From Planctomycetota bacterium (GTDB lineage: Bacteria; Planctomycetota; Phycisphaerae; Sedimentisphaerales; Anaerobacaceae), in assembly GCA_019456145.1 (NCBI GenBank), contig VRUL01000002.1:62001-126000 (forward strand): a stretch of 64,000 nt of DNA, written 5' to 3'. Shown here one piece after another: positions 35,628 to 45,061 of the stretch (its first letter is position 1; each line of letters opens with the position of its first letter). The translations under genes were made by a program, and so were the position numbers. Below the pieces are notes generated by a model. The model made no database searches, was not told where the DNA came from, and saw only the letters and a program-made list of their open reading frames with translations.

Positions 35628-35804
35628 ATGCTGAAAATCAAATCACGGGCAGGCGAATCCGTCCAGCAAATGATAAGACGCTTCAAGAAGCTGTGCGAAA
35701 AAGAGGGCTTGATTAGAGATATGAAGCGCAATGCCTATTACGAAAAACCTTCGGAGAAAAATCGCCGACGGATGCGCAAAGCCCAGCGGACTGTAAACTA
35801 CTGA
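35628..35804 (+). CDS. rpsU: Ribosomal protein bS21
   Basis: A 58-codon gene: MLKIKSRAGESVQQMIRRFK, KLCEKEGLIRDMKRNAYYEK, PSEKNRRRMRKAQRTVNY. It matches the bS21 pattern (GES-x-Q/D-x-x-IRRFKK-x-C-EKEG-x-x-x-x-x-KR...YEKPS-x-KRRRK). bS21 is part of the small ribosomal subunit and helps initiation. Ribosome-binding site AAAGGG; own promoter upstream and strong terminator downstream, so it is a single-gene transcript. Surrounding genes are on the opposite strand. Confidence 0.9.
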   Translation: MLKIKSRAGESVQQMIRRFKKLCEKEGLIRDMKRNAYYEKPSEKNRRRMRKAQRTVNY

Positions 35805-35845
35805 TACAAATCATTCCTGCAAATCAATTTTAATTAACTTTAATC

Positions 35846-35887
35846 CGAGCAGGCAAATTTTAAGAAGCGAGCCTGCTCGTTTTTTAT
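35846..35887 (+). terminator. Terminator of rpsU
   Basis: CGAGCAGGC (35846-35854) pairs with GCCTGCTCG (35871-35879), a perfect 9-bp stem followed by TTTTTT. It touches the 3' end of the convergent HAAS gene. Confidence 0.85.
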
Positions 35888-37638
35888 TTACTGACAGGCC
35901 AGAAAACCCAGTCGCCTTCCTCCTTAGTTCCCCATTTCCGAAGCCTGCCATCAACCACTGCAACCGTTCCGCCATCATCTTTGAAATTTTCCCCGACACC
36001 ATACAGCGCGAAATCGCTCTCTGTTCTCTTATAAACAAGGGATTGGTCGCTATATGGGTCAATGGACAATGCTTTTAATAAGCCAGCCTCGATTAGCTCA
36101 TCCAAGTTCTCCGGATAATTACCTGTATCCTGCTTGTATCTCAATATCGCAATTACTGCTAAAGTGGCCTCAACATCAATCCTATTTCGATGAGCTATTT
36201 CGCATACCCTACCAATTGCTGGAGTAAAAATTTCCAGCAATATGTTTCCCTCGACGATTTCCATGGCTTGCTTTTCAATATCTATATTTTCTGCCCGAAT
36301 CTGAGCGGGACTTTTACGAGCGGTCTGCTCCCAATAATCGTAAAGGCCGTCAACCATTTCTCTGGTTTCGTACTTGTCGGGATGAAAGAATAATACGTAA
36401 CCGCCTTTCTTAGCCCAAGCAGCAATTATTTTAGACTGGTAGCCGACGTCCTCTACAACATCCCTGATATCCGAGATTCGTTCTGACAACCAGTTTACCT
36501 TCTGCTTTCTCGGTGTAGGAACGCGACCACTGCCTGTGGATAGAGCACTGATAATCTGTACTTCGGGAAGTAGTTTCGCAATATGTTTCGGTATTATATG
36601 CCCGCCACGGAGTCCATCTGTAAATGACCTCTGGATTTCATCATAAATAGACAACTTCTCAAATTTAAAGCTCACCGTGCAATCTTCATCGGCAATCATG
36701 TTCTCAAAGCCCTGCTGCAATTCAGCCAACACAGGAGAGTCTATGCGGTGCTCGCTGAGAATATCACGGATTGTCTGAGCAGCCAAAGCCTCGATTGCTA
36801 TTCCTACAAGCTGTTCAATGAGAGATTTATCTCCTCTTAGATGCCGGCCAAAGCGATAACAGGATTTTATATCGTCAAAAGCATCTTCGTATCGGCCCTG
36901 TTCGGCACGAAGCCGCGCCCGCCAGGTCAGGGCCCGCACCAAATTGCGAAACTCGTTAAGGTCAGGAAGAAGAATAGATATCATTTCACTTGTATTTTGC
37001 TTATTCCCATAGGTTCGGCAATAGTAGAGCCTTTGCGTGCCTGAAATAACCAGTTCAAGAGTTTCTTGGTTATCAGTTAGCCATTTTTCCATAACCTGTT
37101 TCTGTTCCGGAGTAACTTCCTTATATTTTTTCCGAAAAAGCACGGAGATATCGTCTGGGAGTTCCTTGAATACTTGAGCAGCTTTGTGATAGAAAGGCGC
37201 TGCGTTTAGAGTTCCATCAGAAGATGCTTGAACTATACGGTTAAGCTCAGCGACGTAATCGGTAGTAATTACCGGCTTGCCGGACATAAACCAGATGACA
37301 TAGACGATAAAGCACAGAGTTATTATGCCCGTAGTTTGGAATGTTATTGCAACCGCCGTTCGCCACAGAGGTCGGCAGCGTTTTTTGGCTCGGCGTAATA
37401 AAACAGCTAATAGTCTCGCATCCCCGAAATCACCGATTAGCTGCCGGGCTTTTTGCTCCCCTTCACTGTTCCTCTTGCAGTCTTTTAGCTCATCTTCAAA
37501 ATGTGCTGTTAATTCCGCCTGTACATCCTGCCGAACCTCTCGGCGATACCGCATCTTTTTGATGACCTGCTTTATAAACTTGGCAGCAGAAACAGGCAGT
37601 TTATTAAATATTCCTTTTGTCTCGTCTGCTTTTTTCAT
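35884..37638 (-). CDS. HAAS-domain membrane protein with secretin-like C-terminal block
   Basis: 584 residues. The N-terminus (about 25-80) is a HAAS/permease-prefix domain: KMRYRREVRQDVQAELTAHF, then EDELKDCK, common in proteins paired with PadR regulators. One membrane helix follows (about 98-120, TTGIITLCFIVYVIWFMSG). The large remainder is presumably outside. Its last 100 residues resemble the pseudopilin GspG-like tail (AILRYKQDTGNYPENLDELI, KALSIDPYSDQSLVYKR, YGVGENFKDDGG). The full-length form is useful because its neighbour is the same protein interrupted by a stop. Function unknown, probably an envelope protein under PadR control. Confidence 0.75.
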   Translation of the reverse strand: MKKADETKGIFNKLPVSAAKFIKQVIKKMRYRREVRQDVQAELTAHFEDELKDCKRNSEGEQKARQLIGDFGDARLLAVLLRRAKKRCRPLWRTAVAITFQTTGIITLCFIVYVIWFMSGKPVITTDYVAELNRIVQASSDGTLNAAPFYHKAAQVFKELPDDISVLFRKKYKEVTPEQKQVMEKWLTDNQETLELVISGTQRLYYCRTYGNKQNTSEMISILLPDLNEFRNLVRALTWRARLRAEQGRYEDAFDDIKSCYRFGRHLRGDKSLIEQLVGIAIEALAAQTIRDILSEHRIDSPVLAELQQGFENMIADEDCTVSFKFEKLSIYDEIQRSFTDGLRGGHIIPKHIAKLLPEVQIISALSTGSGRVPTPRKQKVNWLSERISDIRDVVEDVGYQSKIIAAWAKKGGYVLFFHPDKYETREMVDGLYDYWEQTARKSPAQIRAENIDIEKQAMEIVEGNILLEIFTPAIGRVCEIAHRNRIDVEATLAVIAILRYKQDTGNYPENLDELIEAGLLKALSIDPYSDQSLVYKRTESDFALYGVGENFKDDGGTVAVVDGRLRKWGTKEEGDWVFWPVSK

Positions 37639-37654
37639 ATCTACTGGAAGAATG

Positions 37655-39328
37655 CTATTGGTTTAGTTCAGGTTTTGGCACCGGCCAAAAAACACTATCT
37701 CCGTCATCATCCCACAGTATCGGCCTGCCTTTTCTGTCGGTGCCGGGTTTGCCTCCATCATCTTCGAAATCTTTTCCGACGCTATAGAGAATAAAGCTAT
37801 CGTCTGTCATTCTGTAAACCAACGGCTTGTCACTATACACATCGATAGGCAACTGTCTGAGATAACCGGCGGATATAAGCTGCTGCAAATCGTTCGGATA
37901 GGAACCTTTATCGGCTTTGTAGCGCTGCAGGGCAAGGATGGTAATGGTTGCTTCTACATTGGTCCTGTGTCGATGTCCTATTTCAGATGCTCTTTCAAGA
38001 GCGGGCGCAAGAACATTCAATAAGACATTGTCCTTGATGATTTTCATAGTTTCTTTTTCTACATCTATTCCTTGAGCCCTGATTTGGGCAGGCGTTTTTT
38101 GAGCAATTGTCTCACAGTAGGCATAAAACCGGTCGGCTGCCTCTCGTGTTTCCTGCTTGTTGGGATGGAAAAACAAGACTTTTATAGCTCTCGGCCATAT
38201 TCCCGGAGAAAATATCGCCTCGACAATGAATCCCTCAGGCTTGGGTACGTAACTATCATCACCGTAACTTAAATCACCTATTCGGGAAAGATACAGATGG
38301 CCCCCGCCAAAGCGGTCTTCAGTAAAGCATCGCTGTATCTCGTCGTATATAAACATCTTTTCACCAGCAAAACTCATAACAAATTCGCCGCCGGCTATTA
38401 TCTGTTAAAGGTCTCTCTGTAACATTGTAAGTGTTACCGAGTCTACCTTATGCTCGCTTAGAATACTACGCAGATTCCTAACCGCAATCGCTTCGATGGC
38501 AATGCCTACAAGCTGTTCAACAAGAACAAGCTTGGTTCCTTTTACATGCCGGCCGAAACGATAACAGGTCTTTATATCGCTAAAAGCCTCTTCATATCGG
38601 TCTTGTTCAGCGCGAAGTTGTGCCCGCCAGCAAAGAGCACGAGCTACATTGCGATAGCCGGAAAGGTGAGGCAAAAGCACAGAGAACATTTCCTCGCCTT
38701 CGTAATGCTGCCAGTAATATGGCTTCCGGGAGCCGACAACAACCTGCTCAAGCACTTCGTTATTGTCAGTCAACCATTTTCCTATAAGCTGTTTATCCTC
38801 TTCAGTCACCTCATAATATTTTTCCCCCAATACCTCAGAGATATCACGAGGAAGCTCTTCAAATACTTCGATGGATTTGTTATATAAAGTCGCTGCGTTC
38901 AGGGATTCGTCAGCAACCGGACGAACGAGATTGTTAAACTCGGCAATATAATCTTTGGTAACGACCGGCTTGCCCGTCAGGAACCAGACAATATAAAGGA
39001 CAAGACAAATGAACAAAACACCGACCGTTTGAAATGCCCTTGCCAATACCGTCCGCCACATCGGCCTGCACCGCTTTTTGGCCCGGCGCAACAAAACAGC
39101 AAGCATTTTTACGTCGCCGAATCCACCGACAAGCTCCTTGCCTTTTTGCTCTCTATCGGTATCAGCTTTGCACTCTTTTAGCTCATCCTCAAAATGCGCT
39201 GCTAATTCGGCCTTTACATCATCCTGTACCTTCCTGCGGTAGCGCATTTTCTTAATCACAAGCTTTATAAACTCAGCAGCACTGGCTGGAAGATTATCAG
39301 CCAATTTATCTTTTTGTTTCTGCTTCAT
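37655..39328 (-). pseudogene. HAAS-domain paralog broken by an in-frame TAA
   Basis: Closely parallels its downstream neighbour over the full length: HAAS domain, membrane helix (VGVLFICLVLYIVWFLTGKP) and pseudopilin-like tail (TKADKGSYPNDLQQLISAGY-type block, YSVGKDFEDDGG). Only one stop (TAA, 38405-38407) interrupts the frame: upstream reads TMLQRDL, then stop, then QIIAGGEFVMSFAGEK, still in frame. The stop matches the position of Glu in the intact paralog's LQQGFENM. The start at 39328 is set by GGAGA and by alignment with the neighbour. It may be a recent nonsense mutation, a sequence error, or read as two proteins (39328-38405 and 38377-37655). Confidence 0.7.
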
Positions 39329-39419
39329 AACCGGGTCTCCGGCACCTTTACCCATTATCAGTGCACCGTAAAACGTCCTTTTCCAATAATCAATTATCAA
39401 TAATCGATAATCATTCGCG

Positions 39420-39761
39420 TTAAGCCGGTGTAAGTGCTCCGCTGAAGATAAGATTCAGACCGGTGTGCAGCTCTTTAAGTTGGGCCTTTTGTTCGGCCAA
39501 CTGGCCTTTGCCCCTGCTGGTGATTGAGTAATATCGCCTCTTTCGTCCTGAGTCTGTGTTTTCCCACTTTGCCTCAACCAGTTTCTTGGCCTCGAGATTG
39601 TAAAGCAACGGATATAACGTCCCTTTACCGAGTGAGAGGATATCACCGCTCCGATCCTCGATGGCCTGGCTCAATTCGTAACCGTACATTTGACCGCGTG
39701 ATAAAATCTCCAGAACAACCACAGGAGCAACGCCCTTTAATAGCTGACTTTCAAACTTCAT
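39420..39761 (-). CDS. PadR-family transcriptional regulator
   Basis: 113 residues from the ATG at 39761, chosen for AAGGAG six bases upstream. A PadR winged helix: LLKGVAPVVVLEILSRGQMY, GYELSQAI, the recognition region LGKGTLYPLLYNLEAKKLVE and the wing RKRRYYSITSRGK; a short C-terminal dimerisation helix follows. PadR proteins are repressors often placed before HAAS-type membrane genes, as here. It probably controls its own promoter and the HAAS genes; the -10/-35 region carries a dyad. Confidence 0.9.
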   Translation of the reverse strand: MKFESQLLKGVAPVVVLEILSRGQMYGYELSQAIEDRSGDILSLGKGTLYPLLYNLEAKKLVEAKWENTDSGRKRRYYSITSRGKGQLAEQKAQLKELHTGLNLIFSGALTPA

Positions 39762-39871
39762 AAAAAACTCCTTTCTAACCACAGATTTCAAAGATTCATA
39801 TTATTGCTACAACATAGTTCACAATTCTAAAGTACAGCTTATACAGATGCAATTCATACCTTGTTATGCCT

Positions 39872-39900
39872 ATTATGCCATACATACTATGCAATGTCAA
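39872..39900 (-). promoter_or_regulatory. Promoter and likely operator of padR
   Basis: TTGACA (39900-39895), 17-base spacer, CATAAT (39877-39872) on the minus strand. The spacer holds ATAGTATGTAT, part of an imperfect dyad suited to a dimeric PadR. A related element, ATAGTGCATACTAT, lies at about 40233-40246, upstream of the divergent phosphoesterase gene. Confidence 0.6.
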
Positions 39901-40272
39901 CCAAAAACTCCAAAAATCTCTAATTTTTTTCTCACCTCCATTTTTAGCCCGAATCAGGGCGATTTTGCCGGTAAAATATCCTTTTTCTATAAAATATTGC
40001 CAAATAAGCCGAATAATTAAATAGCAGTATAAATGCGAATTACCAGATGAGTTTACCCTGAGCCAAAAAAAGCCTGCTCTGAGCGTAGTCGAAGGGTCGA
40101 AGAGCTTCACGAAATACGACCTGACTGTAGCAGCGAAGCTCTTATTCGCCGCTCAGTATAAGCGTCTTCGCCCTAAAAACAGGTTGCCTGATGTTTTTGA
40201 AACTGATTTCAAACTATTGCTTGTTTTGACCGTATAGTGCATACTATCTATCGGCTGAAAATATAACACATT

Positions 40273-41163
40273 ATGCGTAAAGATATTAGACGAACACCAG
40301 GAGGCACCGAATCAAATAACCGGATTCGCTATTTGAAAGGTGCGACTCTCGGGACTTTGGGTTTCTGCACTCGCTGGGCGGTCGATGCTCACGGTATCGG
40401 ACCGGAGTGGGTGGAAGTCGTTGAAATCGATCTGCACCTGCAAACCCCTCATCGCCGATTACATGGAATCAGAATAGCACATATCAGTGACCTTCATTAC
40501 AGCAGGACTGTCAGCCGCGGGTACTTGCGCCGGTGTATTGAGCGGATTAATCTCCTTGATGTCGATGTAGTTGTGTTGACCGGAGATTACATCACTTATG
40601 ATATTCGAGGCAGGTACAGGGAAAAGCTCATCGCTCTGCTTGACCGCATTGAAAGCCGATTCGGCGCCTATGCCTGCCTGGGTAATCACGACTATGGTAT
40701 TAGCAGCCTGCCGGACCGCACCCGGAGACACTTGCTGCATCGCATGATACACGGCATGGAGGATAGTGGAATCACCGTTTTACGAAATGAATCTACCGTT
40801 TTGGACATCGATGGCCATCCCCTTTGGATTGTCGGATTAGGTGATTTGAGGGTCGGCGACTTCCGCCCGCATAAGGCCTTCGCCGACGTACCCGCAGATC
40901 AAGTCTCTATCGCACTGATACATAATCCCCGCGGAGTTGAGCACCTACGAAATTTTGCAGCCAATGCCGTAGTGAGCGGACACACCCATGGAAGAAAAGC
41001 CAGGGCGACCCTTGGCCGACCCTGGACATACAGGAAAAGACGTTTTCACGCCGGAATGTATGAGGTTCAAGGCAAGAAGCTGTATGTAAACCGCGGGCTT
41101 GGCCGCGTCGGCAGAACACGATTGAACGTAAGACCCGAAATTACCGTCTTTACGCTCCGCTGA
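40273..41163 (+). CDS. Calcineurin-like metallophosphoesterase
   Basis: 296 residues. All five metal-binding blocks are present: ISDLHYS (D-x-H), LTGDYI (GD), GNHDYG (GNHD), IHNPRG and GHTHG, so it should be an active two-metal enzyme. The N-terminus (residues 1-40) is hydrophilic with a short hydrophobic stretch near ATLGTLGFCTRW. The closest named relatives are YkuE/UDP-2,3-diacylglucosamine-hydrolase-like proteins that act on phospholipid or nucleotide-sugar phosphates. It is divergent from padR and the regions share related dyads, so common control is possible. No good ribosome-binding site is seen before the ATG. Confidence 0.85.
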   Translation: MRKDIRRTPGGTESNNRIRYLKGATLGTLGFCTRWAVDAHGIGPEWVEVVEIDLHLQTPHRRLHGIRIAHISDLHYSRTVSRGYLRRCIERINLLDVDVVVLTGDYITYDIRGRYREKLIALLDRIESRFGAYACLGNHDYGISSLPDRTRRHLLHRMIHGMEDSGITVLRNESTVLDIDGHPLWIVGLGDLRVGDFRPHKAFADVPADQVSIALIHNPRGVEHLRNFAANAVVSGHTHGRKARATLGRPWTYRKRRFHAGMYEVQGKKLYVNRGLGRVGRTRLNVRPEITVFTLR

Positions 41164-41269
41164 TTCAAACCCCTCGGAAAGCCAAAAACCTCAATAAACA
41201 CCGAAAAACAACGATATTCCTCACTAAATACATACTACGAAAAAAAAATCACTTTTCTCCAAGATTTCC

Positions 41270-41301
41270 TTGCCAAAGCGTGCCAAATAGTACATAATGT
41301 A
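41270..41301 (+). promoter_or_regulatory. Promoter with GntR-type operator over the -10
   Basis: TTGCCA (41270-41275), 17-base spacer, CATAAT (41293-41298). The -10 lies inside the palindrome TACATAATGTA (41291-41301), fitting autorepression by the GntR protein encoded next. A second dyad (GTATTAGTAC) follows at about 41308-41317. Confidence 0.7.
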
Positions 41302-41373
41302 TTAAGAGTATTAGTACAATTATTCCGATAGTAAATATATATAGGATTTTATAAACAAGGGAAAACAGCAGTC

Positions 41374-41784
41374 ATGGCTTTGTGGATACAAATATCATCC
41401 GGTTCGGGCAAGCCTATTTATGTTCAGGTTGCTGAGCAGATTTCTGAGGCCATCGCAAAAAATGAACTGGCAAGCGGCGATAAGCTGCCCGCAGTTCGAA
41501 AACTAGCGGCTGAGCTTGTGATTAATCCAAATACAGTTGCCCGGGCATACACCCGTTTAGAGCAGGCGGGATTGGTTACCACTAAAACCGGCTCCGGTAC
41601 GTATGTCAGCGACCCGAAATTGCGCAGAAGCGATGCCGCTGATATCAATATACTCAGCGAGAGAATGGATACTCTTATTACACGAGGCCTGAATTTAGGT
41701 CTCGAAGAACAGGATTTGATCACAATGTTTAAAGGCAGAATGGCAAAATTCGTCAACAGGCAAACGGAAAGAAAAAATGACTGA
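41374..41784 (+). CDS. GntR-family regulator (YtrA type)
   Basis: 136 residues. An N-terminal GntR winged helix (PIYVQVAEQISEAIAKNELA, SGDKLPAVRKLAAELVINPN, TVARAYTRLEQAGL, then the wing GSGTYV) is followed by a short tail, the YtrA subtype, which lacks a large effector domain. Such proteins repress ABC-transporter operons, often for cell-envelope stress. AAGGGA lies upstream. The stop overlaps the ABC ATPase start by 8 bases, so the genes are coupled. Confidence 0.9.
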   Translation: MALWIQISSGSGKPIYVQVAEQISEAIAKNELASGDKLPAVRKLAAELVINPNTVARAYTRLEQAGLVTTKTGSGTYVSDPKLRRSDAADINILSERMDTLITRGLNLGLEEQDLITMFKGRMAKFVNRQTERKND

Positions 41785-42700
41785 AACAGTATTGCAAACA
41801 CAAGGTCTTACGAAATATTACGGCAGCACCCTTGCGGTCGACCACCTGGATCTCAAGATTCCCCGGGGCTCTATCTGCGGCTTTGTCGGTCGGAACGGTG
41901 CAGGAAAAACGACCGCTATTAAGTTAATGCTGGGGTTGTTAAGACCGACCGCAGGCTCATCAAGACTATTAGGCTGCGATTCGGCTGCATTAACGCCTGC
42001 GATTCGTCAGCGCATTGGTTACGTAACAGAAGGACATCGGCTGTTTCGCTGGATGAGTATCAATGAACTTCAGAAATTTCAGCGGGCGTTTTTCCCAAAG
42101 CAGTGGGACGATAAACTCTTCGCCGATATGATTGAATACTTCAACCTGCCAAGAAAGCGAAAGATAAAACATCTCTCAAACGGTGAGCGTGCGCAGGTTT
42201 CGTTAGCTCTTACTCTGGCTCCGAATCCGGAACTGTTGATAATGGACGACCCAACGCTCGGGCTCGATGCCGCAATCAGACGCCAGTTCCTGGAGGGTAT
42301 GATTGAGCTTATAATGCGTCAGGGCAGAACGGTTCTTTTCTCCAGTCATATCCTCGGCGATGTTGAAAGGGTTTCCGACCGGATAGTTGTTATTGACAAA
42401 GGTGTCTTAAGGGCGAACTGCTCGCTTGAGGAGTTCAGAGCAGCGGTCAAAAAGGTGATATTGAGTTTTGCCGATTCCCCCCCTGCCGAGGTCGATATCG
42501 ACGGGATGCTGCACTGCAGACGCAGTGAAAACGATCTGGAGTTAATCCTGGTTGGCCCTGCTGACGAGCAGATAGCCGAGTGGGCAAAAAAGAACAGAGC
42601 CCAAAAATACCAAATTGTCAAAATGAACCTGGAAGACCAGTTCATCGAATTTACCGCGCCGGCTAATCACAGGCGATTATTCCAATGGGAGGATAAATAA
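41777..42700 (+). CDS. ABC transporter ATP-binding protein
   Basis: 307 residues. Walker A GRNGAGKTT (about residue 38), Q-loop region IGYVTEG, a signature LSNGERAQ in place of LSGGQ, Walker B LLIMDDPTLGLD and switch His in VLFSSHILG. The catalytic residue after Walker B is Asp (DD) where most transporters have Glu, which usually lowers ATP hydrolysis. The C-terminal domain (about 220-307) is the extra domain of YtrB/BcrA-like exporters. With the GntR and the next gene it forms a YtrABC-like exporter. Start overlaps the regulator. Confidence 0.85.
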   Translation: MTETVLQTQGLTKYYGSTLAVDHLDLKIPRGSICGFVGRNGAGKTTAIKLMLGLLRPTAGSSRLLGCDSAALTPAIRQRIGYVTEGHRLFRWMSINELQKFQRAFFPKQWDDKLFADMIEYFNLPRKRKIKHLSNGERAQVSLALTLAPNPELLIMDDPTLGLDAAIRRQFLEGMIELIMRQGRTVLFSSHILGDVERVSDRIVVIDKGVLRANCSLEEFRAAVKKVILSFADSPPAEVDIDGMLHCRRSENDLELILVGPADEQIAEWAKKNRAQKYQIVKMNLEDQFIEFTAPANHRRLFQWEDK

Positions 42701-42701
42701 G

Positions 42702-43400
42702 ATGAGATTTTCAGCACTGCTGCGAAAAGAGCTTCGCGAGAGCCTGCCGTGGATGCTTTTGGCGGCAATTATTTTCCTGGCAATAGGTGGATTTGCCCTT
42801 CGTCAAGCACAACTCTACGGAAGGTATGATTGGTCTGAAAGGGATTTCTCATCCGGGTCCTTTACAGGTTCCTATGGCTTGCAATATCGCCGCTCCCCAC
42901 TTCAACTAATCGGGATTATACTGCTGCTTACATCCATTGGGCTTGGTTTGGTTCTGGGCGTCAGGCATTTCTGGATTCCTTACTTTACAAGAACATGGCC
43001 ATTCTTAATTCATCGGTCTGTTAACCGATCGACCATCTTTTGGGCGAAGTTGGCCGCGGCAATTATATCATTCCTTATTTCAGTCGGCGCTATCTGGGTT
43101 GCTCTTTACAGTTACTCCTGCGATCCAGAACGATTCACAATGCTGCCTATAAAGCGCGTTTTTATTGAAGGATGGCTCTTTATCCTGCTGGGCTTGATAG
43201 TCTATCTGGGAACCGCCCTGACGGCCCTTAGCACGGCCCGCTGGTATACCACAAAAATATTCAGCCTTGCCTTTGCAACTGTGATTATCTGTGCAGTCAT
43301 GTTTGAATGGCGGCTTAGCTGGGCCTTCGCGGCAATAATTATTGGAGCCGCAATTTTGCTTTCACAAATTAACTATACAATACTGAACAGAGAGTTTTAA
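42702..43400 (+). CDS. ABC transporter permease
   Basis: 232 residues with about six membrane helices: two in the first 90 residues (LPWMLLAAIIFLAIGGFAL, LIGIILLLTSIGLGLVLGV), two around 105-165 (LAAAIISFLISVGAIWVAL, LFILLGLIVYLGTALTAL) and two at the end. A polar loop sits between helices 1 and 2 (SERDFSSGSFTGSY). Start supported by GGAGG with 9-base spacing. It probably forms the membrane part of the exporter with the ATPase just upstream. Substrate unknown. Confidence 0.8.
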   Translation: MRFSALLRKELRESLPWMLLAAIIFLAIGGFALRQAQLYGRYDWSERDFSSGSFTGSYGLQYRRSPLQLIGIILLLTSIGLGLVLGVRHFWIPYFTRTWPFLIHRSVNRSTIFWAKLAAAIISFLISVGAIWVALYSYSCDPERFTMLPIKRVFIEGWLFILLGLIVYLGTALTALSTARWYTTKIFSLAFATVIICAVMFEWRLSWAFAAIIIGAAILLSQINYTILNREF

Positions 43401-43414
43401 GGCGGAAATCAAAG

Positions 43415-45061
43415 ATGAAGCTAAAAAACATTTCAAAATATATCGCGCCATCATCGAAGGTCGTTATGACAATCGTCATATTCCTGTTTGTTGTCTACAT
43501 CCTACAGGTCATTACTATCGAATTAAGCGACGAAATATCCCGGATGCTCGTGAAAACAAAACGTAACCTCTCAACAGCCGAATCAACAAAACAGTTCAGT
43601 AAGGCCGAAAAAAGACTGAGGAGAATATACCGTTCGGGAAAGAACTTTTTGCCCGACGGGACAATTCATTTGACCTACAGGCGGGGACGAACTTCAGGCC
43701 GATTTGATGAGCCTGAGAAAATTCAAATCTACGATGTAAATGATGTTTTAATCTGGCAGGGACTTGAAAATGAAAATCCTTATGAATACCTGTCCTGGTC
43801 CGACCAAAGATTTCGCCCTCATACAAGTTATCATAGACATTTTACGAGGCTAGAGATGAATAATATACAAATGATTACACCGGAGTTTTCCCGGGTCATT
43901 GAAATACCGATTCGCGCACAGGATGGGACGATACAGGTTTGGCGTTACCTTCCGGGCAGTGATTTGTTCATGGGCTATCGTTTAGACAGGAGCAAAATCG
44001 GTTTTCTCGGCTCGGCAGGATTGACCCTTTCAAAAACCGAAGCAAAGCCGTTTGGAAGATTCAAATTCAATTCCTCTTGGTATCCGGCAGGGGCTTCAGA
44101 GCCCACGGTACTGTGGCAGACAAGACGGCACCTCTACCAAATCAATTTCCACAAAAAACAGGTCAAACTTCTGTTTGAAAGTCCGAAAGCAAATATCCAA
44201 GCAGTTGTGCTGCGTGAATACCAGCCTTCAGATGCACAAATGCCAAAAGCACAAAAAATAAAGTACCGCCCGACAATCCGCCTAATGACAGAAGACAAGA
44301 AACAGCATTTGATAATGAGAAAACCTGAGCAGAAACTAACGATAACGTTTCCGGACGACCGATGGAGCAGTGCGATGAATTTCACAGCCACCGAGGAGGG
44401 TATGTTCCTCATACATCAGGACAGCGAAATAAGAATGCCGGAAGCTTATTTAAAATCGCATAAATCTTATCTACAGTGGATTAGTAAATTCGAAGGTAAA
44501 CCTTACAAAAGATGGGTCGAGCTTTACAAAGTGGACAACCAGGCAAACCTTCATCTGCTTAATCGATACGAGTGGATTGTATCTGGTGAGTTTCTACCTA
44601 AAGTTCAAAGAACAAACTTCAGGCTGAAAGTTCAACGTGCTGCAATGGCCTTTTCAGCACCACTTTATGACCTGGTCTGTTTTTTGTTAGGCTCGGAATT
44701 TTTCATTCAACGCTATAGGATGGGCAATGATTTTGTTTCTGGTTTGATGCGAACGATAGTAGAAATACGGCCAAGCAACAGTATATTTAACTGGGTGCTG
44801 GGTATAGCAATGGTGGGTTTTGCTTTTTGGCACGGCTGGCCGAGGCAAACATCACGGGCCAAGTTGATTTTCTGGCTCGCATTCACGCTGATCTTTAATC
44901 TGGCCGGTTTGCTGACTTATCTGGCCTTGAACCACACACACATTATCAAATGCCCATCTTGTGGCAAAAGCCGGGGGCTGGGCCAGGTCAATTGCCTGCG
45001 ATGCGGAACTGAATTGCCTGCACCACAGCAGGGGAAACTCGACCTGATACTCAATACTTAA
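43415..45061 (+). CDS. Membrane protein with beta-rich domain and zinc ribbon
   Basis: 548 residues. An N-terminal membrane helix (about 16-37, VVMTIVIFLFVVYILQVITI) leads to a large, probably extracytoplasmic, beta-rich domain (about 60-400). Two or more helices follow near the C-terminus (WVLGIAMVGFAF, LIFWLAFTLIFNLAGLLTYL), then a four-Cys zinc ribbon CPSCGKSRGLGQVNCLRCG. It lies 14 bases after the permease in the GntR operon and may be the second subunit or an accessory of the exporter. I do not recognise the family. Confidence 0.65.
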   Translation: MKLKNISKYIAPSSKVVMTIVIFLFVVYILQVITIELSDEISRMLVKTKRNLSTAESTKQFSKAEKRLRRIYRSGKNFLPDGTIHLTYRRGRTSGRFDEPEKIQIYDVNDVLIWQGLENENPYEYLSWSDQRFRPHTSYHRHFTRLEMNNIQMITPEFSRVIEIPIRAQDGTIQVWRYLPGSDLFMGYRLDRSKIGFLGSAGLTLSKTEAKPFGRFKFNSSWYPAGASEPTVLWQTRRHLYQINFHKKQVKLLFESPKANIQAVVLREYQPSDAQMPKAQKIKYRPTIRLMTEDKKQHLIMRKPEQKLTITFPDDRWSSAMNFTATEEGMFLIHQDSEIRMPEAYLKSHKSYLQWISKFEGKPYKRWVELYKVDNQANLHLLNRYEWIVSGEFLPKVQRTNFRLKVQRAAMAFSAPLYDLVCFLLGSEFFIQRYRMGNDFVSGLMRTIVEIRPSNSIFNWVLGIAMVGFAFWHGWPRQTSRAKLIFWLAFTLIFNLAGLLTYLALNHTHIIKCPSCGKSRGLGQVNCLRCGTELPAPQQGKLDLILNT

